A stretch of 61,510 nt of DNA from Gammaproteobacteria bacterium. GTDB taxonomy: Bacteria; Pseudomonadota; Gammaproteobacteria; Xanthomonadales; SZUA-36. Below the pieces are notes generated by a model that did no database searches, was not told where the DNA came from, and saw only the letters and a program-made list of their open reading frames with translations. The position numbers and the translations under genes are program-made. Location: NCBI GenBank assembly GCA_021772935.1, contig JAJFLA010000006.1, forward strand, positions 1-61,510, given 5' to 3'. Shown here piece by piece: positions 17,757 through 26,877 of this stretch; positions within the stretch are counted from its first letter, which is position 1; every line of letters begins with the position of its first letter.

Positions 17757-18689
17757 TCATATGGCGGGGTCCAGGATAAGTCTATTCCAACGTGGTTTAA
17801 GGATTTTCCCGGTCTTTATGGCAGCATACAACAACAACAAACCGAGGATCATATCAGTACCCATTGACAGGTATGCCCCTTCCAGACCGATAGCACCCCC
17901 GGTAAGCCATTCCGGCCCGGTAACTTGTGTCACCATCCAGCCGGGGAACATCACACCGGAATTTGCCATGCCAAAAACACCCGCCTGCATAAAATTCCAA
18001 CCCGCATGAAAACCCCAGCTCAACCAAAGCCGCCGGGTCAGTATGAAAGGCGCAATCAGGATAATACTGGAGAATAACAGCATGATCGCAGAACCCAATG
18101 TCTGGTTGGGATTGGCAATGTGTATAAAGCTAAAAATCAACAGGCTTGAGATAAGGGCAATCCAGGTTCCCGCAAACTCCTCGGTCAGGCGGAACAGGAC
18201 AAACAACAATATCAACTCCTGTAAAAGCGATCCCATACCGAAAGCCAGGATATTCTTCAGCAGGATGCTGACAGGACGGTATTGAAGGATATCAAAACTG
18301 CCGAATACCGAAATGATTGCCACAAACAATACCACCAGGGTGGTTGCGACGAGAAATCCTGCGCCCCATTCCCTGCCCGCCCCCACAAAGCTGATCTCCA
18401 CGGTTTCTCTTTTCTCAAAAACACGGCAGTACCAGGCATAACTCATCAGTAATAATGGTATCGTGATCAACATCCGCAGAATATCAATATAGGTAGCAAC
18501 GGGTTCTTCAAATCTCTCAATAATCTGCAGGACCACCACAGCGTTAAAGGTAACAGCGGGCAGCAGAAACAGTACTACAACAAATACACGCATCAGCGGG
18601 AAATGAAACACCCGTGCGATTTTTCCTTTGGGTGTGTTTTTGGAAAAAAGATCTGTGGGTTTGATGGTAGCTTTAAACAGGCTGGTCAT
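17757..18689 (-). CDS. CPBP-family (CAAX-protease-like) membrane protein with altered first motif
   Basis: About 310 residues with eight or so membrane helices. CPBP glutamic proteases carry EExxxR, FxxxH and HxxxN. Here FSFIHI and GFHAGWNF are present, but the first motif reads LLQELILLFVLFR: the first Glu is Gln and the Arg spacing differs. Peptidase activity is therefore uncertain. The start is chosen at MTSLFKATIKP because GAAGGA lies eight bases upstream; an ATG at 18722 is less likely. A perfect 12-bp inverted repeat lies directly upstream, and the membrane LuxR gene precedes it on the same strand. A role in self-protection or membrane signalling is possible, as for bacteriocin-associated CPBP proteins. 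Confidence 0.75.
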   Translation of the reverse strand: MTSLFKATIKPTDLFSKNTPKGKIARVFHFPLMRVFVVVLFLLPAVTFNAVVVLQIIERFEEPVATYIDILRMLITIPLLLMSYAWYCRVFEKRETVEISFVGAGREWGAGFLVATTLVVLFVAIISVFGSFDILQYRPVSILLKNILAFGMGSLLQELILLFVLFRLTEEFAGTWIALISSLLIFSFIHIANPNQTLGSAIMLLFSSIILIAPFILTRRLWLSWGFHAGWNFMQAGVFGMANSGVMFPGWMVTQVTGPEWLTGGAIGLEGAYLSMGTDMILGLLLLYAAIKTGKILKPRWNRLILDPAI

Positions 18690-18702
18690 ATTCGTTCCTT
18701 CA

Positions 18703-18734
18703 TGTATATATGTAATCGGCAATACATATATACA
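18703..18734. promoter_or_regulatory. Perfect 12-bp inverted repeat (candidate operator)
   Basis: TGTATATATGTA and TACATATATACA are exact reverse complements separated by 8 bp. They lie 13 bp upstream of the CPBP start and 52 bp beyond the LuxR-type regulator stop. This is the layout expected for a dimeric regulator site controlling the CPBP gene. As RNA it would form a hairpin just ahead of the ribosome binding site. Confidence 0.6.
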
Positions 18735-18786
18735 GGTCTGGCTTGACCGATCAATGGTAAGAAACGCTTTTTTGATGTAACTGGTA

Positions 18787-19737
18787 TTAATCTACCAGTG
18801 CCTGATCATCGGCCTGGCAGATGGCAAGTAACTGAAATCTGTTGCGTATTCCCGTTTTGTTATAAATATTGTAAATATGGTTGCGTACCGTGTGTGGTGA
18901 AATACAGGAATGATCCGCAATTTCACTGTTGGTGGCTCCCTTGATGATCTGTTTTAAAATCTCCGCCTCCTTGGCAGTGAGTGCATTTGTTTCTATAAAC
19001 CGGATGATATTGGGCGAGTTGGTTTTTAACACAGCAGCAGGTTCTCTTTGATGAAACAGCCACAGTAAAACCAACAGAAGCGCATGAACAACAAAATAGA
19101 TATAAGGACTCAGTTCCACCAATGATGTAGCAGCTAACAGCATTGAGGAATACGCCGCAAAAACATAAAAAGCATACCCCGCCAGAAACAACCATCCAAA
19201 GGGTAGTGAATAGGCACCAATAACACGATTGCTCATGCCACGTATGGTTATGAGATAGCGAATAACGATGACAAACTCGAAAACAACTGCGACCAGACCC
19301 AGGCCGATAATAAACTCCTTTAACTGCTGTGAGTGTAAGTCATCGTAATATGACTTGATGGTCCAGACCGTAAACGCCAGGACCAGCAAACTCACCACCA
19401 GGCTGAGCTTATTAAACCAGGTCGGTTTTTCGCGGGCCAATAACTCCTGAAAAAGCAGGTAGAGAAAATAGAGTTTTGCCAGTAAGACGGGCACGGCAAC
19501 CAGGAAAAAGCCCGTCACAAACAAAAGCGGGTCAGTGCCACCTGATTCCGCCAGGTAGATTACGATGAAAGGCACGATCCAGTTTACGATTCCATAACAG
19601 GTGGCACTCAGGACAAAATAGAAATTGTATTCCAGGTATCTCGCCTGATAACGAAGACGCAGGTCATTGGCAAGCCACACAGTTCCGAAACTTGCAAGTA
19701 CGCCAAACATAAATAGCACGACAACATGGTCAGGCAT
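18787..19737 (-). CDS. Membrane-anchored LuxR-type transcription regulator
   Basis: About 316 residues. Seven or so hydrophobic helices fill about 1-245. A GerE/LuxR helix-turn-helix follows at the C-terminus (LTAKEAEILKQIIKGATNSE, then SPHTVRNHIYNIYNKTGI). There is no receiver domain, so the membrane part is the likely sensor. I chose the ATG giving MPDHVVVLFMFGVLASFG, with AGGAAAG upstream; an ATG at 19794 adds 19 residues. It is followed on the same strand by the operator-like palindrome and the CPBP gene, its probable target. Confidence 0.8.
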   Translation of the reverse strand: MPDHVVVLFMFGVLASFGTVWLANDLRLRYQARYLEYNFYFVLSATCYGIVNWIVPFIVIYLAESGGTDPLLFVTGFFLVAVPVLLAKLYFLYLLFQELLAREKPTWFNKLSLVVSLLVLAFTVWTIKSYYDDLHSQQLKEFIIGLGLVAVVFEFVIVIRYLITIRGMSNRVIGAYSLPFGWLFLAGYAFYVFAAYSSMLLAATSLVELSPYIYFVVHALLLVLLWLFHQREPAAVLKTNSPNIIRFIETNALTAKEAEILKQIIKGATNSEIADHSCISPHTVRNHIYNIYNKTGIRNRFQLLAICQADDQALVD

Positions 19738-20001
19738 GGTCAACGACTTTCCTGGTGGGTTTAAACGCCAAGTATATCCCAAGCTGAAGCACAAAGACCC
19801 TGCTTAAAGCTGGGTAAAATCAAGCCGGAGATAAGCCCAATTCAGCCGGAGTGAAGAGCGCTGATTGTTTCAGTTTGAATGTCGAAAATCGGTCCAAAAA
19901 ATCTTGACATTGCACATGCAAAGAGGACACTAGGCGGGTTGCAATTAGCGGGTAAAGCGCTTTTTTTACCTTGTCAAAAACCAACAAAAAAGAGTATCCC
20001 G

Positions 20002-22320
20002 ATGACAATAACTCAGAAATCATTCAAAGATAGACGGGTTCTGTTGGTCATCGGGCTGGTCTCCCTGTCCCTGGTTGCCTCAGAGATGATCTGGACACGC
20101 ATTTTCTCGGCAGAGCTTTTTTATACATTTGCTTTTCTAACGCTTTCCATTGCCGTGCTCGGACTTGGTTTGGGAGCCCTCTCATTGCGCTTTTTTGATC
20201 GCTTGGGAAACGCCAGAAACGTTGCGGGTTTACTGGTGATTTCCGCGCTGATTGCAGCGATAGGTCCAGTCGTTGTGATCAAGCTGGGACTCGAATTCTC
20301 CCAACTGTTGTTCAGTCCGGGCATGCTGGGTAAATTCCTGCTGGCGGTACTGGTATTGGGTTTACCCTATTTCTGCGCCGGGGCAGCACTGGCATCGATG
20401 TTTAAAACACATCATGAGCACATGGATCAACTCTACATGGGTGACTTGCTGGGTGCAGGTATCGGTGTGCTGTTGGCCTTGCTCACGATGAATAAACTCG
20501 GCACCCCTGCGGCGGTTTTCCTGATACCGGTACCCACTCTTATCGCCGCCATGCTGGTTGGCAAACGCCGACTTAAGCTTGTGGCCATCGTGCTTTGTGC
20601 TGGCGCTTTAGGCATCTTGCCATGGTCGGATGCCATGTTGGAAACCGAACGCAAAGAGCGTGCACCGGTGATTTATAAACACTGGGATGCGATGGCCAAG
20701 ATCAAGGTTTTTGACTATGGCCCCGAGGCACGTGGTATCAATATAGACAACGTCGCAAACACACCCATCATCGCCTTCGATGGTGATTGGCCAGGACCGG
20801 AGGATGAACCGGTTGACTGGGATATCAATGTTGGAAACCTGGTCGGACGCTTTGATCAAGCAACTTTTCTGTCACTCGGTTCCGGTGGCGGCACAGATGT
20901 ACTGCAAGCCCTGAGTCATGGTGCGGCGGAGATTCATGCGGTTGAAGTGAACCCTCACATTAACAAAATGATGCTTGAAGGCGACCCCGGTGGGTACCTT
21001 CAGTTACAGGATGAGAATGGCGAAACCCGGACATTCGATACAAGTGATGTCTTTTCCGGTGAAATCTACAAGAACCCGAAGGTACGTGTCATCTCCGAAG
21101 ATGCCAGGACCTATGTCCGTCGTTTCAGTAACAAATTCGATGTCATTTATTCGCTGAGTTCAAATACCTTTGCCGCCCTGGGATCCGGATCTTTTGCTTT
21201 TGCAGAAAACTACCTGTTTACCGTGGAGGCGTTTGTCGACTACTGGAATTCGCTTAGCCCCAAAGGATTCCTGATGATAGAGCACCAGTTCTATATGCCG
21301 CGCCTGGTCAGTGATGTTTTGCTCGCTTTGTCAGAACTGGGTATTGAAAAGCCGGGGTCTCACATAGCGGTCTACAAATTGCCAAACTTAAAACGGCATG
21401 TCCTGTTGTTATCAAAGACAGAATTCAGTGATGACCTGCGGCAGACTGCACTTGGTCCTTTAAACAGCGAAGACAGGGCCAGCAAACACCTGGTTTATCC
21501 ACGAACGGTTGATGCCGAGGACAATCTCATCAACCGGATCGTTGAGCAGGGTTGGCAGAAGGTCGCGCTTGATGCCGAGGTGGATGTGTCACCGACCTAC
21601 GATGACCGCCCATTCGTGGCTCAAATGGGTTTGTGGAAAAATTTTGAATTTGAAAAACTAAAAAGCGTCCACCCCATAGGTGATGTCTTCGGGTTTCCGT
21701 TATCCAAGGCCATCATGGTTCTTATCATCGCTGTAATTCTGGTCATCGTGCTACCGTTAAACCTGCTTCCCTACCTTGGCAAAAGGGAAAAGCTCTCGGC
21801 AGGCTCGTGGGCCTATTTCTTCACCATTGGCCTTGCTTTTATGATCATCGAGATTATCCTGATCCAGAAGTACACACTTATCATCGGGGCATCCATTTAC
21901 AGCATCGCGACGGTCTTGCTGACATTGTTGATTGCCTCAGGTATTGGTGCCAGAGTTACTCATAAATTTGCTGACGCGACCCCATTTTTTGGCATATTGA
22001 TCTGGGTGCTATTGTTATTGTTAATGGATGGCTTCCTGATCAATACGACTTACATGTTGCCAATGCCGATGCGCGCTGTCGCTGTTTCCTTGCTGGTTTT
22101 TCCGTTGGGGTTTTTCATGGGAATGCCATTTGTCAAAGGTGTCTTGAGGGTTGGTGAACTGGTTGACTGGGGGTTTGCGGTCAATGGCGCTGCCTCGGTT
22201 TTGGGTGCAACACTGGCCATCATTCTGGCGTTCAACTTTGGTTACGCCAATACCTTGATAGTCGCTACTTTACTTTACGTCATTGCCGGCGTTTTACTGT
22301 CTCGTTCTCGGACCTGGTGA
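20002..22320 (+). CDS. Membrane protein with spermidine-synthase-like domain
   Basis: About 772 residues. N-terminal membrane helices (about 12-210) precede a class I methyltransferase fold of the spermidine-synthase family. That fold has SAM/dcSAM motif FLSLGSGGGTDVLQALSHGA and acidic EVNPHI, and further VISEDARTYVRR. C-terminal helices follow (about 575-765). Fused MFS/spermidine synthase-like proteins have this plan; the actual aminopropyl or methyl substrate is unknown. The chosen start MTITQKSFKDRRVL begins just before the first helix. A start at 19879 would add a hydrophilic extension without a good ribosome binding site. It stands alone, divergent from the LuxR gene. Confidence 0.75.
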   Translation: MTITQKSFKDRRVLLVIGLVSLSLVASEMIWTRIFSAELFYTFAFLTLSIAVLGLGLGALSLRFFDRLGNARNVAGLLVISALIAAIGPVVVIKLGLEFSQLLFSPGMLGKFLLAVLVLGLPYFCAGAALASMFKTHHEHMDQLYMGDLLGAGIGVLLALLTMNKLGTPAAVFLIPVPTLIAAMLVGKRRLKLVAIVLCAGALGILPWSDAMLETERKERAPVIYKHWDAMAKIKVFDYGPEARGINIDNVANTPIIAFDGDWPGPEDEPVDWDINVGNLVGRFDQATFLSLGSGGGTDVLQALSHGAAEIHAVEVNPHINKMMLEGDPGGYLQLQDENGETRTFDTSDVFSGEIYKNPKVRVISEDARTYVRRFSNKFDVIYSLSSNTFAALGSGSFAFAENYLFTVEAFVDYWNSLSPKGFLMIEHQFYMPRLVSDVLLALSELGIEKPGSHIAVYKLPNLKRHVLLLSKTEFSDDLRQTALGPLNSEDRASKHLVYPRTVDAEDNLINRIVEQGWQKVALDAEVDVSPTYDDRPFVAQMGLWKNFEFEKLKSVHPIGDVFGFPLSKAIMVLIIAVILVIVLPLNLLPYLGKREKLSAGSWAYFFTIGLAFMIIEIILIQKYTLIIGASIYSIATVLLTLLIASGIGARVTHKFADATPFFGILIWVLLLLLMDGFLINTTYMLPMPMRAVAVSLLVFPLGFFMGMPFVKGVLRVGELVDWGFAVNGAASVLGATLAIILAFNFGYANTLIVATLLYVIAGVLLSRSRTW

Positions 22321-22512
22321 CCCAAACCATGGTCTTTTGATATTCAATGGGCCGCACGCACGAGGCGGCGAACATCATTGCACTCACGGTCTGTCTGATA
22401 TAGATGCTAACCATTTCCAGTCAACTGCGTCTTAATGCACAGGGCCTGGTCTGATTTCAGGTCATCTGGACCATAACAAACGGTATAAAAGCATAAGGCA
22501 GGAGGCGAATCA

Positions 22513-23076
22513 GTGTTATTGAGTGATGACGCTTTGGTTGACGAGATTCATTCCGGTTCAACATTGGCCTTCGGTGTGTTGATGAAACGTTACGAAAAAC
22601 TTGTCTACCGTATTGCATACGATCATGCCAAAAACCCGGATTGTGCCATGGACATTAGCCAAAATGTGTTCTTGAAGGCGCACAAAAATCTGAGTGCCTA
22701 TTCCGGTTCTGGAGTGTTTAAAGCCTGGTTGATGCGCATCGCTTACAACGAGAGCGTTTCATGGTTTCGGCAACAAAGAAATGAACGGGTAACCGATGAA
22801 TTAACACCGACCAATACACCGGTTTTGCGTGCTGTCCAGGTCGATGAGGTCGCCAGGCAAGAATACCAGGACATCATTCTTTCTGAGCTTAAAAAGCTCA
22901 GTTCCAGACAACGGCTGGCTGTTTCATTGCGTTACTTTGAAGATTTCTCCTTACGTGAGATCGCCACGGTTCTCAATAGCAGTGAGGGTGCGGTAAAAAG
23001 CATTCTTTTTCGTAGCCTGGAAAAACTACGCAACACCACGACGTTCCAACGGAGGCGTAATTATGCACAGCTGTAA
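22513..23076 (+). CDS. ECF-type RNA polymerase sigma factor
   Basis: 187 residues with GTG start after a strong AGGAGG. Region 2 reads FGVLMKRYEKLVYRIAYDHA, then DISQNVFLKAHKNL. Region 4 reads LKKLSSRQRLAVSLRYFEDF, then SLREIATVLNSSEGAVKSIL. It overlaps the anti-sigma gene by 14 bp, the classic sigma/anti-sigma arrangement. It probably directs its own operon; no promoter could be fixed by eye in the preceding 190 bp. Confidence 0.9.
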   Translation: MLLSDDALVDEIHSGSTLAFGVLMKRYEKLVYRIAYDHAKNPDCAMDISQNVFLKAHKNLSAYSGSGVFKAWLMRIAYNESVSWFRQQRNERVTDELTPTNTPVLRAVQVDEVARQEYQDIILSELKKLSSRQRLAVSLRYFEDFSLREIATVLNSSEGAVKSILFRSLEKLRNTTTFQRRRNYAQL

Positions 23077-23998
23077 ACAAATACATGCCATATTTGAGCG
23101 CTTTCTTACGGGTGAGTTGTTGCCGTCTGACAAGGAAATACTGGATCAACATCTGCCTTCCTGTGTCGATTGCCAATCACTGATGGAAATACATGACGAA
23201 TTGATGCGCATTGATGGCCGTGTCGCCGATCCGTCACCGGAAGCATCGTGGGCCATGCGTTCAAGTGTATTGAGTCAAATCTCACAAAGTGCCAATGGCG
23301 GCCGCAATCTCCGCCTCAATCGCAAGGTTTCACCCTTCGTACCTTCATTTGCAGCTGCAGCCGTGTTGGTGCTGGGCGTGTTCCTGGGCAGTTGGTTTTC
23401 ACAGCCTGATTCGGTAGACGACCAGTTACTCAACGCCATTACCCGGCAAGCCAGTATCGAGAGGAGCCTGGAAGATTCCTGGGAAGCACCATTGTTCTTT
23501 TCTAATGTTGCGGTGCGTGACTGGAATGATACAAGGGTCAGCCTTGGTTTCGATGTGTGTCGCAGTGTTGATTTAACCACTGGCATGAACTCCCCTGTGG
23601 CCAGTGACATATTGACCCATGCGATTCTTAATTCCGATTCAATGGGCGGGCGTATGCGAGCCATGGAGATCGCCGCACTGAGTACGGATGATCGCTTGAC
23701 CCAGGCGCTGGTGGTTGCTTTGCAACAGGACCCTGATCAAACCATGCGTATCACGGCACTGAATGCACTGGCCCGAAAAGGCGATAACGAACAGATCCAG
23801 CTAGCCCTGCTAGGGGCCTTACGTGACGATGATTCGGTCCAGGTACGCCTATTGGCACTGGAGTTTCTCGTTAACCAGTCCCAGGGGCTGGATACACTTG
23901 AAACCATCATCCGCGAGGGTAGCGAAGCGTCCAACCCCGCTGTATTTCAACGTGTCCGCGAGCTTAAGACAGACCTGTCATCCGAGGCTTTTTTGTGA
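23063..23998 (+). CDS. Zinc-finger anti-sigma factor with HEAT repeats
   Basis: 311 residues. The N-terminal anti-sigma zinc domain has the HxxxCxxC motif (HLPSCVDC). A single membrane helix follows near 92-113 (FAAAAVLVLGVFLGSWF). The periplasmic C-terminal region contains HEAT-like helical repeats (MRITALNALARKGDNEQIQL and VQVRLLALEFLVNQS). It presumably holds the ECF sigma factor at the membrane until a signal arrives; HEAT repeats as the sensing part are unusual and suggest a protein ligand. The stop overlaps a GTG of the next gene. Confidence 0.85.
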   Translation: MHSCKQIHAIFERFLTGELLPSDKEILDQHLPSCVDCQSLMEIHDELMRIDGRVADPSPEASWAMRSSVLSQISQSANGGRNLRLNRKVSPFVPSFAAAAVLVLGVFLGSWFSQPDSVDDQLLNAITRQASIERSLEDSWEAPLFFSNVAVRDWNDTRVSLGFDVCRSVDLTTGMNSPVASDILTHAILNSDSMGGRMRAMEIAALSTDDRLTQALVVALQQDPDQTMRITALNALARKGDNEQIQLALLGALRDDDSVQVRLLALEFLVNQSQGLDTLETIIREGSEASNPAVFQRVRELKTDLSSEAFL

Positions 23999-24066
23999 AA
24001 AATCTCGCCTGGAAGACGGTCACGGCACCTACTTATTTCATTACGAAAAAAATGAGGAAATTCGAT

Positions 24067-25251
24067 ATGAATATCAACAGGAACAACATTAGACCAGTTT
24101 ACCTGTCGGCACTTTTTTGTACGGCCATGCTGATAGCGACACCTGTATCAGCTACCGACAACCAATTTACCGAGAGCTTCGATTTCGAGTCTGGACAACT
24201 ACTCAGCCTTGATTTTAAAGCAGGAGGAAGCATCAAGATTGAAGGCTGGGATCAACCCGGAATAGAGATTACCTACGGCGATAAGCACACTACCCTTGAT
24301 CATTACAAGATTGATTTCGAAAATAACGCGGGTGGCTTGTCGGTCACTGCCAGTGAGCTGAGGTCTAACAACCGGTCGAGTCTGTATTTTGAATTCAAGG
24401 CGCCCAGGGAAATGGTCCTTGATCTGTTTACGGCAGGAGGTGGAGTGAACCTGAACGGATTGGTGGGCGAGTTCTCTGGAAAGACCGGTGGTGGCGCTTT
24501 GATCATAGATAATGTTACCGGTGAGGTGGACTTAGTCACAGCTGGAGGACGTATCCTGGTGCAGAACTCCACGCTCGACGGCAAAGTGCGCACTGGCGGA
24601 GGAAAAGTCCTGGTAGATAACGTGAATGGCGACCTCAAGGCCTCGTCCGGAGGCGGTACGGTTACATATAAGAGTGTTTACTCCAAAGATGGCACTATTC
24701 TAAGCCCGAATAAGCGCAAGCTCGAAGATGCCAGCGATGCGACTGTTTTGATCTCCAACGCAGGCGGGAGCATTAAGGTCGACCAGGCCCCAGAGGGTGC
24801 GGACGTGTACACCGGTGGCGGCCGAATCCGCGTCAAGGATGCGGATCACTTTGTTTCAGCAAAAACGGGTGGCGGAGATATAGAAATTGACCTTTTTGCC
24901 GGTTGGGTTAAAGCCGGAACAGGCGCTGGTGAGATTGAGGTGTTTGTAGCCGAGAACGCGGCGGACAATGGGGATATCACCTTGTCTTCCGGTACTGGCG
25001 ACATCCTGCTGACCCTGCCTGCCGGTTTCTCAATGGATCTATCCGTAGAGCTGGGTGTAACCAATAACAGCAGCAAGAACTACACAATCACCAGCGATTT
25101 TGATATCGATATCGATATCGATGACGAGTGGAATTATTCCAGGGGCACGCCGCGCAAATACACGCTCGGCACCGCAAACCTGAACGGCGGAAATCATCGT
25201 GTAAACATTAGCACGACCAACGGCAATGTGATCATCAAAAAAGGTACTTAA
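24067..25251 (+). CDS. Exported DUF4097-family beta-strand repeat protein
   Basis: About 394 residues with a signal peptide (VYLSALFCTAMLIATPVSA). A long series of short beta-strand repeats rich in Gly-Gly follows (TAGGGVNLNG, KTGGGALIIDN, RTGGGKVLVDN, YTGGGRIRVKD, KTGGGDIEIDL), characteristic of DUF4097 adhesin-like proteins. I chose the ATG with TGAGGAAA upstream. A GTG at 23995 overlaps the anti-sigma stop but would put 24 residues ahead of the signal peptide. It is the effector-like third member of the sigma cassette and may be the envelope structure monitored by it. Confidence 0.8.
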   Translation: MNINRNNIRPVYLSALFCTAMLIATPVSATDNQFTESFDFESGQLLSLDFKAGGSIKIEGWDQPGIEITYGDKHTTLDHYKIDFENNAGGLSVTASELRSNNRSSLYFEFKAPREMVLDLFTAGGGVNLNGLVGEFSGKTGGGALIIDNVTGEVDLVTAGGRILVQNSTLDGKVRTGGGKVLVDNVNGDLKASSGGGTVTYKSVYSKDGTILSPNKRKLEDASDATVLISNAGGSIKVDQAPEGADVYTGGGRIRVKDADHFVSAKTGGGDIEIDLFAGWVKAGTGAGEIEVFVAENAADNGDITLSSGTGDILLTLPAGFSMDLSVELGVTNNSSKNYTITSDFDIDIDIDDEWNYSRGTPRKYTLGTANLNGGNHRVNISTTNGNVIIKKGT

Positions 25252-25293
25252 AATCACGCGCTAAAAGAGACCGAAACTTTAACGTTACGACTG

Positions 25294-25324
25294 CGCCGGG
25301 CGTGGGCTTAACCCACGCCCGGCG
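25294..25324. other. GC-rich 13-bp hairpin after the DUF4097 gene
   Basis: CGCCGGGCGTGGG and CCCACGCCCGGCG pair perfectly around CTTAA, 43 bp after the stop. No T run follows, so it is either a factor-dependent terminator/RNA-stabilising stem or a repeat unit. Confidence 0.5.
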
Positions 25325-25514
25325 TACTCACCAAAGAAACAGAGCCGATCGCGACCCAAGAGCGAGGACGCCCATAATCTTCAAACACGAAAAGATGTGA
25401 GTGTCCTGACTTTCGGCTGCACCGCTGCTCCGGTCCCGGTGACTTTATCTGAAGTCCAACGGCGGTGATTAAGCCTCGACCTTGCACCGTGGATTCTTCT
25501 CCAGCTGTTCCATC

Positions 25515-25668
25515 GGTATTGACAAGTTTAACTGGCCGAAATTGATAGAATCGGTAGATGAATACTTGTAAACACCACGATTCCCGCCAGATATCATCTC
25601 CTATGCTGTCTGGCTCTACTACAGATTCAACCTGAGCCACCGTGATATAGAGGACCTCTTGGCTGAAC
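25515..25668 (+). mobile_element. IS6-type left-end fragment, copy 2
   Basis: It begins with a terminal-repeat-like GGTATTGACAAGTTTAAC and matches 13276-13423. It encodes a broken transposase N-terminus (YAVWLYYRFNLSHRDIEDLL) without the catalytic region. The rest of 25325-26022 contains no gene I can support; 25740-26020 is A/T-rich and probably carries the promoter of the next gene. Confidence 0.7.
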
Positions 25669-26022
25669 AATCGCACGAGACGACCAGGCAGAGGAAGCGC
25701 TTAACTCACTGCACTCATCAGCTTTGGCTATTTGATCAATAGATCACGTTATTATCATTGGTGCTCTTTACTAATCACTGTTAGTCTATGTTAATATATA
25801 TTTCGAGCATGTTTTTATTTCTGATGGTCAGTTATTGCTCAAGAACAAAAGTCACAAGAGTGCTCAAAGCAGTGACCAGCCTTGGATAGAGTGTCATTTT
25901 GAAGTCAGTTCACTATTGTGTCTTAAACAGTAGTTGGTAAGCCTATAAGCTGTGATAATATGCAAAACACATGATTAACAAAGATAAGTATTGATAACCA
26001 TATAGCTTCTTATCACATAAAA

Positions 26023-26808
26023 ATGGTGGATGAAATGTCTACAATCGAAACTGATTTATTAAACATCAAACAGGCTGCGCAATTTTTGAATGTCAGTGAA
26101 ATCTCAATTCGTCGCTGGACAGACTCAGGTAAATTATCCTGCTTACGGATAGGCGGTAGACGCGAGCGCCGTTTCAAGCAACAGGACTTGACCAACTTTT
26201 TAGAGGTTCAGTCACGATCAGAACTTGATGTCAGGGGTGTCAAAGGCGTTGCAGATGACAAGGTTACCAAGATATTTTTAGAAGGCATCGCGATCGATTA
26301 TGGAAATCATCTGTGTTCTTTGTATGAAACAGATATTGGTCGCGTCAAACTTTCAGTGCCCTTTTTAGCAGACGGTTTGCGTGCTGGAGACAAGTGTTTC
26401 CTGGTTGCCACCAAGGCAACCCAAAAGGTCATTTTAGACGCATTATCCGAAACTTACCCAGCCACCAGCTCAGACATTGCAAACTCGAGACTGATTTTAA
26501 GTGATGGCATGACTACCAGCGACGGGTTTTATGATTATCTGGAACACCATTTTCTTCAATCATCCCGTCAGGGTGATCAGTATATGCGGGTGCTTGGTGA
26601 CATGGCATGGGCCATTGATATGGGCATGAGTACTGACGACTTGATGAGTTTCGAAATGCGCTACAACCATTCGCTGGCGAAGAAATTTGCCGTGGTCAGT
26701 TTATGTCAATACGATTCAAGAAAATTTACCGGCACTGAAATAGTTAAAGCATTGAAAACACATGAGGATACCTTCCAATTTCCTCTTTCAAGGTTTGTGG
26801 GTTTTTAA
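26023..26808 (+). CDS. MEDS-domain (DcmR-type) transcriptional regulator
   Basis: 261 residues. The N-terminus is an excisionase-type helix-turn-helix (IKQAAQFLNVSEISIRRWTD, then GGRRERRFKQQDL). A MEDS domain (methanogen/methylotroph DcmR sensory) follows: IDYGNHLCSLYETD with the expected early His/Cys, then FLADGLRAGDKCFLVATKAT and a C-terminal FEMRYNHSLAKKF region. The prototype DcmR controls dichloromethane use in a methylotroph. Placed 69 bp before frmA, it is a good candidate for the local sensor of formaldehyde or another C1 signal. An ATG at 26035 is an alternative start. Confidence 0.8.
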   Translation: MVDEMSTIETDLLNIKQAAQFLNVSEISIRRWTDSGKLSCLRIGGRRERRFKQQDLTNFLEVQSRSELDVRGVKGVADDKVTKIFLEGIAIDYGNHLCSLYETDIGRVKLSVPFLADGLRAGDKCFLVATKATQKVILDALSETYPATSSDIANSRLILSDGMTTSDGFYDYLEHHFLQSSRQGDQYMRVLGDMAWAIDMGMSTDDLMSFEMRYNHSLAKKFAVVSLCQYDSRKFTGTEIVKALKTHEDTFQFPLSRFVGF

Positions 26809-26833
26809 CAGCCTGCAGTTTATTTTTATCAGG

Positions 26834-26857
26834 AACCGAAACCCTGGGGTTTCGGTT
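26834..26857. promoter_or_regulatory. Tight 11-bp hairpin between regulator and frmA
   Basis: AACCGAAACCC and GGGTTTCGGTT are perfect complements separated only by TG. They end 20 bp before the frmA start and just upstream of its CTGGAGA ribosome binding site. No T run follows, so it is a leader stem or an operator rather than a simple terminator. Confidence 0.5.
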
Positions 26858-26877
26858 AAAACCAATCTGGAGACAAA

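Noticed and set aside
25308-25676. Minus-strand open frame of about 120 codons
   Set aside because: It crosses the GC hairpin and the antisense of the IS6 fragment and shows no protein family.
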